Positions 43,890 through 53,985 of a stretch of 64,000 nt of DNA are shown one piece after another (position 1 is the stretch's first letter; each line of letters begins with the position of its first letter). Source of the stretch: Pseudolabrys sp963742345. GTDB lineage: Bacteria; Pseudomonadota; Alphaproteobacteria; Rhizobiales; Xanthobacteraceae. The stretch is from contig CAVULO010000010.1 of the NCBI GenBank assembly GCA_963742345.1, positions 186,001 through 250,000 of the forward strand, given 5' to 3'. Both the position numbers and the translations under genes were made by a program. Below the pieces are notes generated by a model that ran no database searches, had not been told where the DNA came from, and saw nothing but the letters and a program-made list of their open reading frames with translations.

Positions 43890-44610
43890 CATCACCATCG
43901 AAAAAGTAAGCGCTGCCTATGGTGCGGTTCGGGTGATCGAAGATGTTTCGATCAACGTGAAGGCCGGCGAGACCGTTGCCTTGCTTGGCACCAACGGCAA
44001 CGGCAAAAGCACGTTGATGAAATGCGTGATGGGAATCGTGCGCCCGACTGCCGGTCGCATAATCGCCGAAATTGACGGCGAAAAGCACGATCTGGTTGGA
44101 CGCAGCACGGAGGATATCGTCGACCTCGGCATCGCTCTGGTGCCGGAAGGACGCCGTTTGTTTCCGAAGTTGACGGTTGAAGAAAATTTGCTGCTTGGTG
44201 CCTTCCGCGCCAAGGCGCGCGCGCAGATCAAGAGCAATCTCGACTTCGCCTTTGAAGCATTTCCACGGCTCGCCGAAAGACGACGCCAACTGGCCGGCAG
44301 CATGAGCGGCGGCGAACAACAGATGCTGGCATTGGGGCGCGCATTAATGCTGGCGCCACGTATCTTGCTGGTGGATGAGCCCTCAGTTGGCCTCGCACCC
44401 CTCTTGGTTGCCCGCACCATCGACGCCATCAAGCAGCTCAAAGACCACTACCAGCTGACGGTGCTCATGGCCGAACAGAACTTCACACAAGCCATCCGCA
44501 TCGCCGACCGCGGCTATGTGATCGTACACGGAAAAATCGCCTTTGAGGGCCGGTCGGCCGACGAACTCAACAACAACGACCTGATCCGGCAGTTCTATTT
44601 GGGGATGTGA
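43879..44610 (+). CDS. livF: Branched-chain-type ABC transporter ATPase LivF (third cassette), TTG start
   Basis: A 243-aa ATPase: Walker A GTNGNGKST, VPEGRRLFPKLTVEENLLLG, signature MSGGEQQMLALGRAL, Walker B ILLVDEPSVGLAP and MAEQNFTQAI. The start is TTG at 43879, inside the end of livG, as in the second cassette. A strong terminator hairpin follows after 53 nt. Confidence 0.9.
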   Translation: MASSITIEKVSAAYGAVRVIEDVSINVKAGETVALLGTNGNGKSTLMKCVMGIVRPTAGRIIAEIDGEKHDLVGRSTEDIVDLGIALVPEGRRLFPKLTVEENLLLGAFRAKARAQIKSNLDFAFEAFPRLAERRRQLAGSMSGGEQQMLALGRALMLAPRILLVDEPSVGLAPLLVARTIDAIKQLKDHYQLTVLMAEQNFTQAIRIADRGYVIVHGKIAFEGRSADELNNNDLIRQFYLGM

Positions 44611-44663
44611 GGCGGCTCTCATCGGCCCGCTTGCACCGCGAATGAGCGGGGTAAGTTCAAACG

Positions 44664-44696
44664 AAACGGCGCGGGAAACTTTCCCGCGCCGTTTTT
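44664..44696. terminator. Rho-independent terminator between convergent operons
   Basis: A perfect 15-bp stem, AAACGGCGCGGGAAA (44664-44678) with TTTCCCGCGCCGTTT (44680-44694), is followed by more T residues on the plus strand (to 44696). The A-run at its other end gives a short T-run on the minus strand, so it may serve the convergent binding-protein gene too. Confidence 0.9.
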
Positions 44697-44717
44697 ATTT
44701 CGAAGTAAAGATTTAGA

Positions 44718-45992
44718 TCACTTCGCCTTCTCGTATGGATAGACCACCTTGCCGGTCGCCAATTCCTTCGGCGTCAGCACGGTCTGGTAGCTCATGCCCT
44801 TCCAGGTTTCGAGCCCAGCACCTTCCTTGATGTCGTGATACTGCACCTGCATCATGCCGGACTTGGTCCATTCACCACCGGGGCCGTAACTCCAATCGCC
44901 CATGATGGTCTTGTGGGTGCCCTTGCGCAGGGCCTCGGCGACTTTGTCGTCATCGGTGCTCTTCGCCGCGTTGACGGCTTCACCCAGCAAGTTGATGTAG
45001 GCGTAACCCCAACCGCCAAGATAGTAGCCGAGCGGATCTACCCCCTCGGCACCAGCGCGCGCCTGGTACTTTTTGAAGAATTCGGCGGCCGGCGCCATCA
45101 TCTTTTCCGATGGCACCCATGTTTCATAGTTGACGATGCCATTGAGCTTGGGTCCGAGCTTGCTCTTGAACACTGTGGCCTGCAGCCCGACCATGGCGCC
45201 GCCGATGATCTTCGGCTTGTAGTTGAGTTCGTTGATCGCCAAGACGATGCCGACTGAACTCAGCGGATACGAACAAATGATTACGATATCGGCATTCGCG
45301 GCCTGCAGTGCGCGGACAATCGGCGAGAAGTCGGCTGTGCCGGGCGGAAAGGTCTTGTCGTAAACGATCTTGGTGCCGAAGGTCTTGGCGTTCTCGCGCG
45401 CGCCTTCGCAGGCATTGCGTGAGAATTCGGCGTCCTCGGCCGCCAAGGCGACTGTCGTCGGTTTCGGATTTTGCTGTTGCGCGACCTGGAATACGCCCTC
45501 GGTGAACGACGGCTTGGTTCTCGGACCTGTTGGCAGCACCGAGAAGTATTTCGGATATTTGAACTCGTGGTTTACATCCAGCGCGAACAGGCTGACGAAA
45601 GTTTTCTTTTTCTGGATGACGACCGGCATTGCGGGCGCGACCATGTTGGTCGCGTAGCCGCCGAGTACCAAGTCGACTTTGTCGACGTCGAGCAGCTTGG
45701 TGTAGATGCCAGGGACCGTCGAAGGATTAGACTGATCGTCGTAATAGATTAGCTTGACCGGGCGCCCGAGCAGACCACCTTTGGCGTTGGTCTCTTCTTC
45801 CCAGATCTTCATGCCGAGCAGCGCCTGCTTGCCGTTGGCAGCGAGCGGCCCGGTCAGCGCCATGCTGAAGCCGATCTTGATCGGCTCTTTGTTTTGCGCT
45901 GTGGCCGATACCACGAACATCGCGCAGGCCGCGACGGCAAATGCCGTTCCCGCAAGCCAGGCGAATGTCCGGGACTTAAGGTTGTGCAGCAT
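44718..45992 (-). CDS. ABC transporter substrate-binding protein (HAAT family)
   Basis: A 424-aa periplasmic binding protein with a Sec signal (MLHNLKSRTFAWLAGTAFAVAA, cleavage near SATAQ), then IKIGFSMALTGPLAANGKQALLG and PVKLIYYDDQSNPSTVPGIYTKLLDVDKVDLV. The ATG at 45992 has GGGAGGAGAAAGT upstream. It converges on livF of the third cassette, which lacks its own binding protein, so it is a likely partner. It has a close paralogue immediately upstream on the same strand. Confidence 0.9.
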   Translation of the reverse strand: MLHNLKSRTFAWLAGTAFAVAACAMFVVSATAQNKEPIKIGFSMALTGPLAANGKQALLGMKIWEEETNAKGGLLGRPVKLIYYDDQSNPSTVPGIYTKLLDVDKVDLVLGGYATNMVAPAMPVVIQKKKTFVSLFALDVNHEFKYPKYFSVLPTGPRTKPSFTEGVFQVAQQQNPKPTTVALAAEDAEFSRNACEGARENAKTFGTKIVYDKTFPPGTADFSPIVRALQAANADIVIICSYPLSSVGIVLAINELNYKPKIIGGAMVGLQATVFKSKLGPKLNGIVNYETWVPSEKMMAPAAEFFKKYQARAGAEGVDPLGYYLGGWGYAYINLLGEAVNAAKSTDDDKVAEALRKGTHKTIMGDWSYGPGGEWTKSGMMQVQYHDIKEGAGLETWKGMSYQTVLTPKELATGKVVYPYEKAK

Positions 45993-46189
45993 ACTTTCTC
46001 CTCCCGTGAACCTCGTTTTATTTCGATAACCAATAATGACAGCGCCCGGCGAAATGGTCCACCCGCGTGCGGTTGAGAAAGCCCGAGGTTGGAGCGTTTG
46101 CCTGCGCCGGCCGTCAAACCACACGCGGCGCGGCCAATTCCGGCCACGCCGCGTCTTTAGTGCCCAATCGTGGGCAGAAGTGGGAAAGG

Positions 46190-47462
46190 CTATTGTCTGG
46201 CCTTTTCATAAGGATAAATGATGCTGCCTGATTTGTACTCGGCCGGCGTGATGATCGCCAAGGTGTCCGGGTTCTTGAACTGGTCGACACCGTTGCCCTT
46301 GATGCCGCGGAATTGCGCCTGAAAGACCCGCGACTTTGCCCATTCGCCGTTCGGCGCGAATTTAACGTCGCCGACGATGGTCTTGAATGTCGTCTTGCGC
46401 ATCGCATCGGCAGCTTGGCGTCGTCGAGACTCTTGGTGTCGGTGATCGCCTCTCCCAGCACTTCGCAGATAGGAATAGCTGAACGGCGCCATGTAGTAGC
46501 CAAGCGGATCAACACCGGCCTTGGCGGCGCGCTCCTGGTACTTCTGCATGAATTCGGCGGTGCCCTTGAACATCAAGCGACTTCGCGGGCAGCCAGAAGT
46601 CGTAGTTCATGAAACCATTGAGCGCAGGACCGAGCTTGGTCTTGAACACGGTCGATTGCAGCCCGACCATGGCTCCACCGATCATCTTCGGCTTAAGACC
46701 AGCCTCGTTCACCGCCTGCACCATGCCGACGGAGTCGAGCGGATAGGAGCAGATCACGACCAGATCCGCATTCGTCGCCTGGATTGCGCGCACGATCGGC
46801 GCGAAGTCAGTGGTCGAGGGCGGATAGCTCTTGTCGTAGACGATCTTCAAGCCTGCCTTCTTGGCGTTCTCGCGCGCACCGTCGGACGCGTTCTTTGAGA
46901 ACTCCGCGTCGGCAGCCACGATCGCCACCGTCGTCGGCTTCGGGTTCTGCGCCATCGCGGTATCGAAGAATCCTTTGGTGAACGACGTCTTCGGCTCCGG
47001 TCCCGACGGGATCATCGCGAAGTAGCGGTCGTATTTGAAATCGGTGTTCACGCCGAGGCCATACAGGCCGAGGAACATCTTCTTGCGCTGCATGACGATC
47101 GGCATTGCCGGCGCCAGCATGTTGGTGCCGTAGCCGCCGACGATGATGTCCACTTTGTCGACGTCGAGTAGCTTGGTGTAGATGCCCGGTACCGTCGAAG
47201 GGTTGCTCTGGTCGTCGTAGTGCACGAGCTGCACCTGCCGCCCGAGCAGTCCGCCCTTGGCGTTGGTTTCCTCGACCCAGATTTGCATCGCCAGCAGCGC
47301 TGACTTGCCATTCGGTCCGAGCGGGCCGGTTTCGGCGATACCGAAGCCGATCTTGATCGGCGGCTTGTCCTGCGCGATGGCCGGCATTGCCACCATTGCG
47401 CCCAGCGCGGCCGCGGCGCCCACCACGCCCGCAAACGCCACCGATTTTATGTATCGCAGCAT
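46190..47462 (-). pseudogene. ABC transporter substrate-binding protein (HAAT family) paralogue, frameshifted
   Basis: Restored length 423 aa. The signal peptide (MLRYIKSVAFAGVVGAAAALGA, near AIAQ), IKIGFGIAETGPLGPNGKSALLA and DDQSNPSTVPGIYTKLLDVDKVDII match its neighbour closely. After DFWLPAKSL an extra base (near 46574) shifts the frame; the sequence resumes as MFKGTAEFMQKYQER. A second insertion (near 46465) follows SYSYL, and a missing base near 46411 restores the frame before ADAMRKTTFKTIVGD. Strong GGGAGGG before the ATG. Confidence 0.8.
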
Positions 47463-47552
47463 GAAGTCCCTCCCAATTTATTGTGGTTTTGCGAGAATTA
47501 TTAGCCCAACCGGTCAGCCCACGCCAGTGGCCCGCGCCACGGGGTGGGACGA

Positions 47553-47843
47553 TCACACACCCTCGACCATGATGGTTTCGACCTCCCCGGCGCCACTGCG
47601 CCGGAAGGCAGCGGCCTTGTCGTATTCCGGCGATGTGAAACAGGCGACGCCCTGCTCGAGGGTCGGAAATTCGATCACGATGAACCGGTGGAATTTGTCC
47701 GGACCTTCCATGATCTGAAAACGTCCGCCCCGCGCCAGCACCTTGCCGCCAAACTTGGCGATGATGGCGGGCACCAGGTCGGTGTACTTCTTGTATTCGA
47801 CAGGATCGTTAATCTTGGAACGCGCAACCCAATAAGCAGGCAT
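47553..47843 (-). CDS. DUF1330-family protein
   Basis: A 96-aa protein of the DUF1330 family, a ferredoxin-like alpha+beta fold: AYWVARSKINDPVEYKKYTDLVPAII, GGKVLARGGRFQIMEGP and RFIVIEFPTLEQGVACFTSPEY. GGGAG precedes the ATG. The function is not known; related proteins appear with catabolic operons. It is separated by 90 nt from the upstream end of the binding-protein gene on the same strand. Confidence 0.87.
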   Translation of the reverse strand: MPAYWVARSKINDPVEYKKYTDLVPAIIAKFGGKVLARGGRFQIMEGPDKFHRFIVIEFPTLEQGVACFTSPEYDKAAAFRRSGAGEVETIMVEGV

Positions 47844-47957
47844 ATTCTACTCCCTATCAACCGTCATGCCCGGCATTCGGGCCCGGCGTCGCCGGCCCGA
47901 GCATAAACCTTGTGCCGGGCATCCACCTCTTTATTGGTTAGACTATCCAAGACGTGG

Positions 47958-47980
47958 ATGGCCGGGACAAGCCCGGCCAT
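47958..47980. repeat. Palindromic intergenic repeat (GGCCGGGTCAAGCCC family)
   Basis: ATGGCCGGG-ACAAG-CCCGGCCAT forms a perfect 9-bp hairpin 17 nt before the cyclase gene. It is the same family as the copies at 13667-13746 and 19696-19718. Confidence 0.75.
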
Positions 47981-47997
47981 GACGAAGGAAACTCGCC

Positions 47998-48774
47998 ATG
48001 CCGCGCAAGGTCATAGACATTTCGGTGCCACTCGAGAACGACGTGGCGGCCGACCCTCCGGGCTATGGCCCCAGGATCGAGTATCTTGACCATCAGGCCA
48101 CCGCCGCCGACGTTCTCAAATTCTTTCCCGGCCTCAAAAAGGAAGACCTGCCCGACGGCGAGGGCTGGGGCTTCGAATGGGTGCGTCTGTCGACGCATTG
48201 CACCACTCATCTCGATGCGCCTTAGCATTTCGCTTCGACGATGGATCATGGCAAGCGCGCCATCACCATCGACGAGGTGCCGCTGGACTGGTGCTTCCAG
48301 CCGGGCGTGAAGCTCGACTTCCGGCAATTTCCCGACGGTTACGTCGCGACCGCGAGGGACGTCGAAGCCGAGCTCAAACGCATCGGCCACACGCTTTCAC
48401 CGCTCGAGATCGTGATCGTGAACACCAGTGCGGGAGCGGCCTACGGACGGCCCGATTACGTCGCCAAAGGTTGCGGCATGGGACGCGAAGCCACGCTGTA
48501 TCTGCTCGAACGCGGCGTGCGCGTCACCGGTATCGATGGCTGGAGCTGGGACGCGCCATTCATCTACACGATGAAGAAATACGCCGAGACCCACGACGCG
48601 TCGCTGATCTGGGAAGGCCATCGCGCCGGCCGCGATATCGGCTATTGCCATATCGAGAAGCTGCACAATCTCGAGGCGCTGCCCGCCAAGGGCTTCATGG
48701 TGAGCTGCTTTCCGGTGAAAGTGCGCGGCGGCTCCGCCGGCTGGACGCGGGCAGTCGCGATCATTGATGCTTGA
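47998..48774 (+). pseudogene. Cyclase/kynurenine-formamidase-family hydrolase with an in-frame TAG
   Basis: A 258-codon gene read in one frame except for TAG at 48223-48225. Before it stands the metal motif STHCTTHLDAP (HxxxHxD); after it HFASTMDHGKRAITIDEVPLDW continues the family sequence. Related enzymes have Tyr at this spot (AP-Y-HF), so TAC or TAT has become TAG, or the base is misread. Downstream blocks such as SAGAAYGRPDYVAKGCGMGREAT and GVRVTGIDGWSWDAPF are intact. GAAGGA lies before the ATG. It sits before the tripartite transporter genes and may act on the imported carboxylate. Confidence 0.82.
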
Positions 48775-48862
48775 TTGCCCACCGCACCGGGCGATAGCAT
48801 CCCGCCCAACAATAAGGCCGGGCTAATCCCCGGCAAAATAAGCATTTCCAGGGAGGATTCAC

Positions 48863-49844
48863 GTGGACAGACGCCATTTTGTCGCCGGTAGCGCCGCTAC
48901 AGCCGCGGCCTTGGCCATGCGGCCCGCTTTCGCCGAGGACGCCTATCCGTCCCACGCCATCACCTTCATCAATCCGTTCCCGCCCGGGCGGTGCCGCCGA
49001 CGTCGTCGGCCGGCCGCTCACCGCGGTGCTCGAACCGATCCTGAAGCAACCTTGCATCGTCGAGACCAAGGCCGGTGCGGCCGGACAGGTCGGCGGTCAG
49101 GTTGCGGCCACCGCAAAGCCCGACGGCTACACGCTGCTCATCCACATCGTGTCGATCTCGGGCTTTGCCGAAGTCGACAAGCTTTTCGACCGCCCGCCAA
49201 AGTTCACGCGCGCCGATTTCATTCCGATCGCGCGGCTGACGTCGGGCCCGATGGTTCTGCTGGTCAACGATCAGCAACCCTACAAGAGTGTCAAAGAACT
49301 GGTCGACGACGCCAAGGCCAATCCCGACAAGCTGATTTTCAGTTCGTCAGGCCTTTACGGCGCGCTGCATCTGCCGACCGCGCTGTTCATGCAGGCCGCC
49401 GGCATCAAGATGAAGCACCTGCCGACCAATGGCGGCGGCCCGGCGCTGACCGCCGTCCTCGGCAACAATTCGCAGGTGCTGGTGTCGGCGATCGCCGCTG
49501 CGAGCGGTCAGATCAAGGCCGGCAAGGTTCGCGCGCTCGCCTGCTTCGGCCCACAGCGTGCGGCGTCGATGCCGGACGTACCGACGCTGAAGGAGCTCGG
49601 CTACGACGTCGAGTTCTCGTTGTGGGTCGGCGTGTTTGCGCCGAAGAATACACCAGCGCCGGTCATCAAGGTGCTGGGCGAAGCCATCAAGCAGGCGGCA
49701 ACCAGCGATCAGTTCAAGACCGCGATCAACAACATCGGCGACGAGGTCGCCTTCCTCGACCAGGCGGCGTTCGCGAAATTCTGGGACGAAGACGCCAAGC
49801 GGGTCGAAGCAGCGGTGCACGCGATCGGCCGCGTTCAGGGCTGA
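48863..49844 (+). pseudogene. tctC: Tripartite tricarboxylate transporter binding protein (Bug/TctC), frameshifted
   Basis: Restored length 326 aa. Signal MDRRHFVAGSAATAAALAM with cleavage near AFAEDAYPSH, then FPPGG, DVVGRPLTAVLEPILKQP, VETKAGAAGQVGGQVAATAKPDGYT, and LPTNGGGPALTAVLGNN. One extra G in the FPPGG codons (near 48987) shifts the frame; everything after it is intact to the stop. GTG start with AGGGAGG upstream. First of three tandem Bug genes, with closely similar starts (MDRR-F) and ends (AIGRVQG). Confidence 0.87.
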
Positions 49845-49888
49845 CGCGATCGGCCGTAACTCGCTTTGTAAAATTCTGGAGGGACAAG

Positions 49889-50864
49889 ATGGATCGCCGT
49901 AGTTTCGTCGTCGGCACGACCGCGCTTGTCGCGGCCGGTCCTACGCTCGCGCAAGAAGCTTTTCCCTCACACGCGATCACGATCATCAATGCATTCCCGC
50001 CGGGCGGCATCAACGACATCGTGACGCGGCCGCTGGCGAGCATGATGGAGCCGATCCTGAAGCAGCCGGTAGTCGTCGAGACCAAGGCCGGCGCCGCCGG
50101 GCAGGTCGGCGCGCAGGTCGCCGCCAGCGCCAAACCGGACGGATACACGTTGCTTTCGCACAATACCGGCATTTCCGGTTATGCCGAGGTCGACAAGCTG
50201 TTCGGACGCCCGGTGAAAACGTCACGTTCCGATTTCATCCCGCTGGCGCGGATCGTCGCCGATCCGGTCGTGTTGCTGGTCAACGATCAGCAGCCCTACA
50301 AGACCGCGAAGGAGTTCATCGACGACGTCAAGAAGCGCCCCGACACGCTGGTGTTCAGCTCGGGCGGGCTTTATGGCGCGACGCATCTGCCGCTCGCTCT
50401 GCTCGACAAGGCGGCCGGCGGGCTGAAGTTGCGTCACCTGCCGACCAATGGCGGCGGACCGGCCATTACCGCCATCCTCGGCAACAACGCCCAGTGCACC
50501 ACGCAATCGGTTTCCGCCACGCTTGCCGCATATCAAGGCCGGCAAGCTGCGCCCACTCGCGGTGTTCAGCGCGACACGCTCCAAGGAGTTGCCCGACGTT
50601 CCGACGCTCAAGGAACTCGGCTACGACACCGAATATTATCTTTGGGTCGGCATCTTCGCGCCCAAGGCGACGCCTGCGCCGATCGTGCTGACCTTGCGGG
50701 ACGCGATCAAAAAGGCCGCGCATTCCGACCAGTTCAAGACCGCGCTCGCCAATACGGGTCAGGAGCTCGCCTATCTCGACGGCCCTGATTTTCAGAAATT
50801 CTGGGACATCGACGGCAAACGCACCGACGATGCGGTGATGGCGATCGGCCGCGTACAGGGATGA
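49889..50864 (+). pseudogene. tctC: Tripartite tricarboxylate transporter binding protein (Bug/TctC), frameshifted
   Basis: Restored length 324 aa. Signal MDRRSFVVGTTALVAAGPTLAQ, mature start EAFPSHAITIINAFPPGG, then RPLASMMEPILKQPVVVETKAGAAGQVG and LRHLPTNGGGPAITAILGNN. An extra G near 50525 breaks the frame after VSATL; the sequence resumes PHIKAGKLRPLAVFSATRSKELPDVPTLKELGYD to AIGRVQG. TGGAGGGACAAG precedes the ATG. Second of three tandem paralogues, with 44 nt between it and the first. Confidence 0.87.
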
Positions 50865-50927
50865 TCGGCCGGCCGCTCGAACAACAGGCCGGGCTCAACC
50901 GGCGTGAGCAACACAGGGGAGGAGAAA

Positions 50928-51914
50928 ATGGATCGCCGTAGTTTCGTTATCGGCAGCGCCTGCGTCTGCCGCCACGCTGGCGGCGCGGCACGGCAATCGC
51001 GCAGGACGCTTATCCTTCGCACACCATCACCGTGGTCAGCCCGTTTCCGCCGGGCGGCGTCAGCGACACGATCACCCGCCCTTTGGACGCCGCGCTCGAG
51101 GTCGTGTTCAAGCAACCTGTCGTGCTGGAAAACAAAGCCGGAGCGGCCGGCGCGGTCGGCGCACAGTTTGTCGCCGCCGCCAAACCCGACGGCTACACCC
51201 TGCTCACCCATATCGTGTCGATTTCCGGTTTTGCGGCGGTCGACAAATTGTTTGGCCGTACGCCGAAATTCACCAATGCCGATTTCATCCCGATCGCCCG
51301 CATCGTCGCCGACCCGATCGTGATGATCGCCAACAAGGACTTGCCGTACAAAACCCTGAAGGACCTGGTCGCGGACGCCAAGGCCAACCCGGACAAGCTG
51401 CTGTACAGCTCGTCCGGCTTATACGGCGCGTCCCACATTCCAACGGTGCTGTTCGCGAAATCGGCCGGCGATCTGCAAATGCGGCATCTGCCGACCAATG
51501 GTGGTGGCCCGGCGGTGACCGCCGTGCTTGGCGGGAATGTCAGCTTCTTCCTGTCGCCGACATCGATCGCGTTGCCGCATATCCGCGCCGGAAAGGTGAA
51601 TGCGCTGGCGGTTTCGAGCGCCAAGCGCACCAAATCGCTGCCCGACGTGCCGACGTTCAAGGAGCAGGGCTACGATCTTGAATATTATTTCTGGGTGGGC
51701 CTGTTCGCGCCAAAGGGCACGCCGGCGCCAATCATCAATACCTTGCGTGAGGGCGTCGAACAAGGCCGCCCATAGCAAGCAATTTCTCGATACACTCGAC
51801 AATCTCGGTCAGGAACTGGCGTATATGGACCAGCCCGAATTCACGACGTTCTGGGCCGCTGACGCCAAGCGCCAGGAAGACGCCATCAACGCCATCGGCC
51901 GCGTGCAAGGATGA
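50928..51914 (+). pseudogene. tctC: Tripartite tricarboxylate transporter binding protein (Bug/TctC), several frameshifts
   Basis: Restored length about 327 aa. The start MDRRSFVIGSA is in one frame; two insertions (near 50961 and 50985) within the signal peptide bring the next frame, which reads IAQDAYPSHTITVVSPFPPGGVSDTITRPLD through LREGVEQ. A third insertion near 51764 is needed to join AAHSKQFLDTLDNLGQELAYM to AIGRVQG. GGGGAGGAGAAA precedes the ATG. Third of three tandem paralogues; its end is 65 nt before the tctB ATG. Confidence 0.83.
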
Positions 51915-51979
51915 CACTGCATATCACCGGCCACACGCCAGCAGGGCCCGCTCTTTTCGCCAACCGCCAAGGACCACTC

Positions 51980-52426
51980 ATGACTCTGCGCGCCGATCAT
52001 GTCGCGGGCGTTTTCTTCATCGTCTTCGGCCTGCTGGTGATCGCACTCAGCGGCGACCTGCCGATGGGCAACCTGTCGCTGCCGGGCTCCGGTTTCCTGC
52101 CGAAAATTGTCGCGGGGCTGACCATTTTCTTCGGACTGGTGCTGGCGCTGCGCGCGAGCGAGAGCAAAGTGTTCGCTACGCTATCCTGGGGCGACGCCAA
52201 GCATGCCGCCCTCGTTGTGGCGATCACCGCGGCTGCGATCGCCTTGTTTGAACCGTTAGGCTTCCTCACCACCAACGTGCTGTTGATCTTCACGTTGCTC
52301 GTCGTCATCGAGCGGCGGCAATTGCTGCCGGCGACCGTCTACAGTCTGGGCGTCGTCGTGACCACCTACATTCTGTTCGTCTACGCGCTCAAGACGCCGC
52401 TCGAACCCGGCCCATTCGGATTCTAG
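51980..52426 (+). CDS. tctB: Tripartite tricarboxylate transporter small membrane subunit TctB
   Basis: A 148-aa protein with four predicted membrane helices (DHVAGVFFIVFGLLVIALSG, IVAGLTIFFGLVLALRA, AALVVAITAAAIALF, TVYSLGVVVTTYILFVYAL), as in TctB. I take the ATG at 51980 because AAGGA lies at the right distance; an in-frame ATG 69 nt earlier would add a hydrophilic leader. The loop after helix 2 (GSGFLPK) is a family mark. It pairs with TctA in the inner membrane. Confidence 0.85.
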   Translation: MTLRADHVAGVFFIVFGLLVIALSGDLPMGNLSLPGSGFLPKIVAGLTIFFGLVLALRASESKVFATLSWGDAKHAALVVAITAAAIALFEPLGFLTTNVLLIFTLLVVIERRQLLPATVYSLGVVVTTYILFVYALKTPLEPGPFGF

Positions 52427-52433
52427 GATCGCC

Positions 52434-53965
52434 GTGGAAACCACACTCCATAGCCTGTATCTCGGCTTCTCGGTTGCCTTGCAGCCGGCCAACGCGTGGT
52501 ACGCGTTTCTCGGCTGCCTGGTCGGCACGCTTGTCGGCGTGCTGCCGGGCATCGGTCCGCTCGCCGGCATCTCCATCCTGTTGCCGGTGACCTTCGGGCT
52601 CAATGCCACGCAGGCGATCATCATGCTCGCCGGCATCTATTACGGCTCGCAATATGGCGGCTCGACCACGTCGATCCTGATGCGCATCCCGGGCGAAGCA
52701 TCGTCGGTGATGACCTGCATCGACGGCTACGCCATGGCCAAGAAAGGCCGCGCCGGCGCGGCGCTCTGTATCGCGGCGGTCGGCTCCTGGATCGGCGGCA
52801 CGTTCGGCGTGCTGGTGCTCACCGTCGTCGCGCCGCCGCTGGCGACGCTCGCCGTCCGGTTCGGGCCGCCTGAATACACCGCCCTGCTCGTGCTCGGCCT
52901 GATCTTCCTCGCCTATATGTCGTCGTCCTCGCTGATCCGGACTTTGCTGATGGCCTGTCTCGGCCTGCTGCTCGGCATGATCGGCATCGACAACATGACC
53001 GGCCATTTCCGCTACAGCTTCGACCTTGCCGAATTGGGTGACGGCATCGGCATCGTGCCGGTCGCGGTCGGGCTGTTCGGGCTCGGCGAAATCCTGTCGA
53101 CGCCAAGCGCCGATGCGGTGAAGGACATCATCACCCCGCGCCTGCGCGACCTGTTGCCGACCCGCAAGGAATGGGGCGAGGCCGCAATGCCGATCACGCG
53201 CGGCACGCTTCTGGGCTTCATCATCGGCATCATTCCGGGGTCAGCGCACATTATTTCCAGCTTCCTGTCCTACGCGCTGGAAAAACGCGTCTCCAAGTCA
53301 TCCGGAGGAATTCGGCAAGGGCGCCGTCGCCGGCGTCGCCGGGCCCGGAAACAGCCAACAACGCCGCATCGACCGGCGCCTTCGTGCCGCTGCTTGCGCT
53401 CGGCATCCCGACCAGTCCGATCACCGCGGTGCTGATTGGCGCGCTGATGATTCACGGCGTGTCGGTCGGGCCGACGCTGGTCAACGAGCATCCCGACGTG
53501 TTCTGGGGCTTCGTCGCCTCGATGTATGTCGGCAACCTCATGCTGCTTGCGCTCAACCTGCCGCTGGTCAGCGTGTTCGTGACCGTGCTGCGCATCCCGT
53601 ACGCCTATCTCTATCCGCTGATCATCATGTTCTGCATCATCGGCGTCTACGAGGTGAACAACTCGATCGTCGACGTCTGGATCATGCTGATCATGGGCGT
53701 GCTCGGCTACGCGTTGCGCAAGTTCGACTTCGACCCGGCCCCGCTGGTGCTCGGCCTGGTGATCTCGCCGATCCTGGAGCAGAGCCTGCGCCAGTCGCTG
53801 ATCATGTCGAACGGCAATTATCTGATCTTCTTCAGCCGTCCGATATCAGCCGGCTTGATGGTCGTCAGCATCGGCCTGCTCGCGCTTTCCGCCTACGCCT
53901 TCCTGCTCAAGCGCGCGGACTGGCGCGCCAAGCTGGCCGAAGTGGAAGCCGGCGAAGCGGAGTAA
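52434..53965 (+). pseudogene. tctA: Tripartite tricarboxylate transporter large membrane subunit TctA, two frameshifts
   Basis: Restored length 509 aa. The GTG at 52434 starts VETTLHSLYLGFSVALQP; the hallmark GVLPGIGPLAGISILLPVTFGL and GIYYGSQYGGSTTSIL are in the first part. After ALEKRVSK an extra T (near 53298) and an extra G (near 53347) break the frame; between them reads HPEEFGKGAVAGVAGP, and after them ETANNAASTGAFVPLLALGIP. The rest runs to the stop. This is the 12-helix channel for the sodium- or proton-linked import of a carboxylate. Confidence 0.87.
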
Positions 53966-53985
53966 GGCTTGTACGTCCTTCGGAA

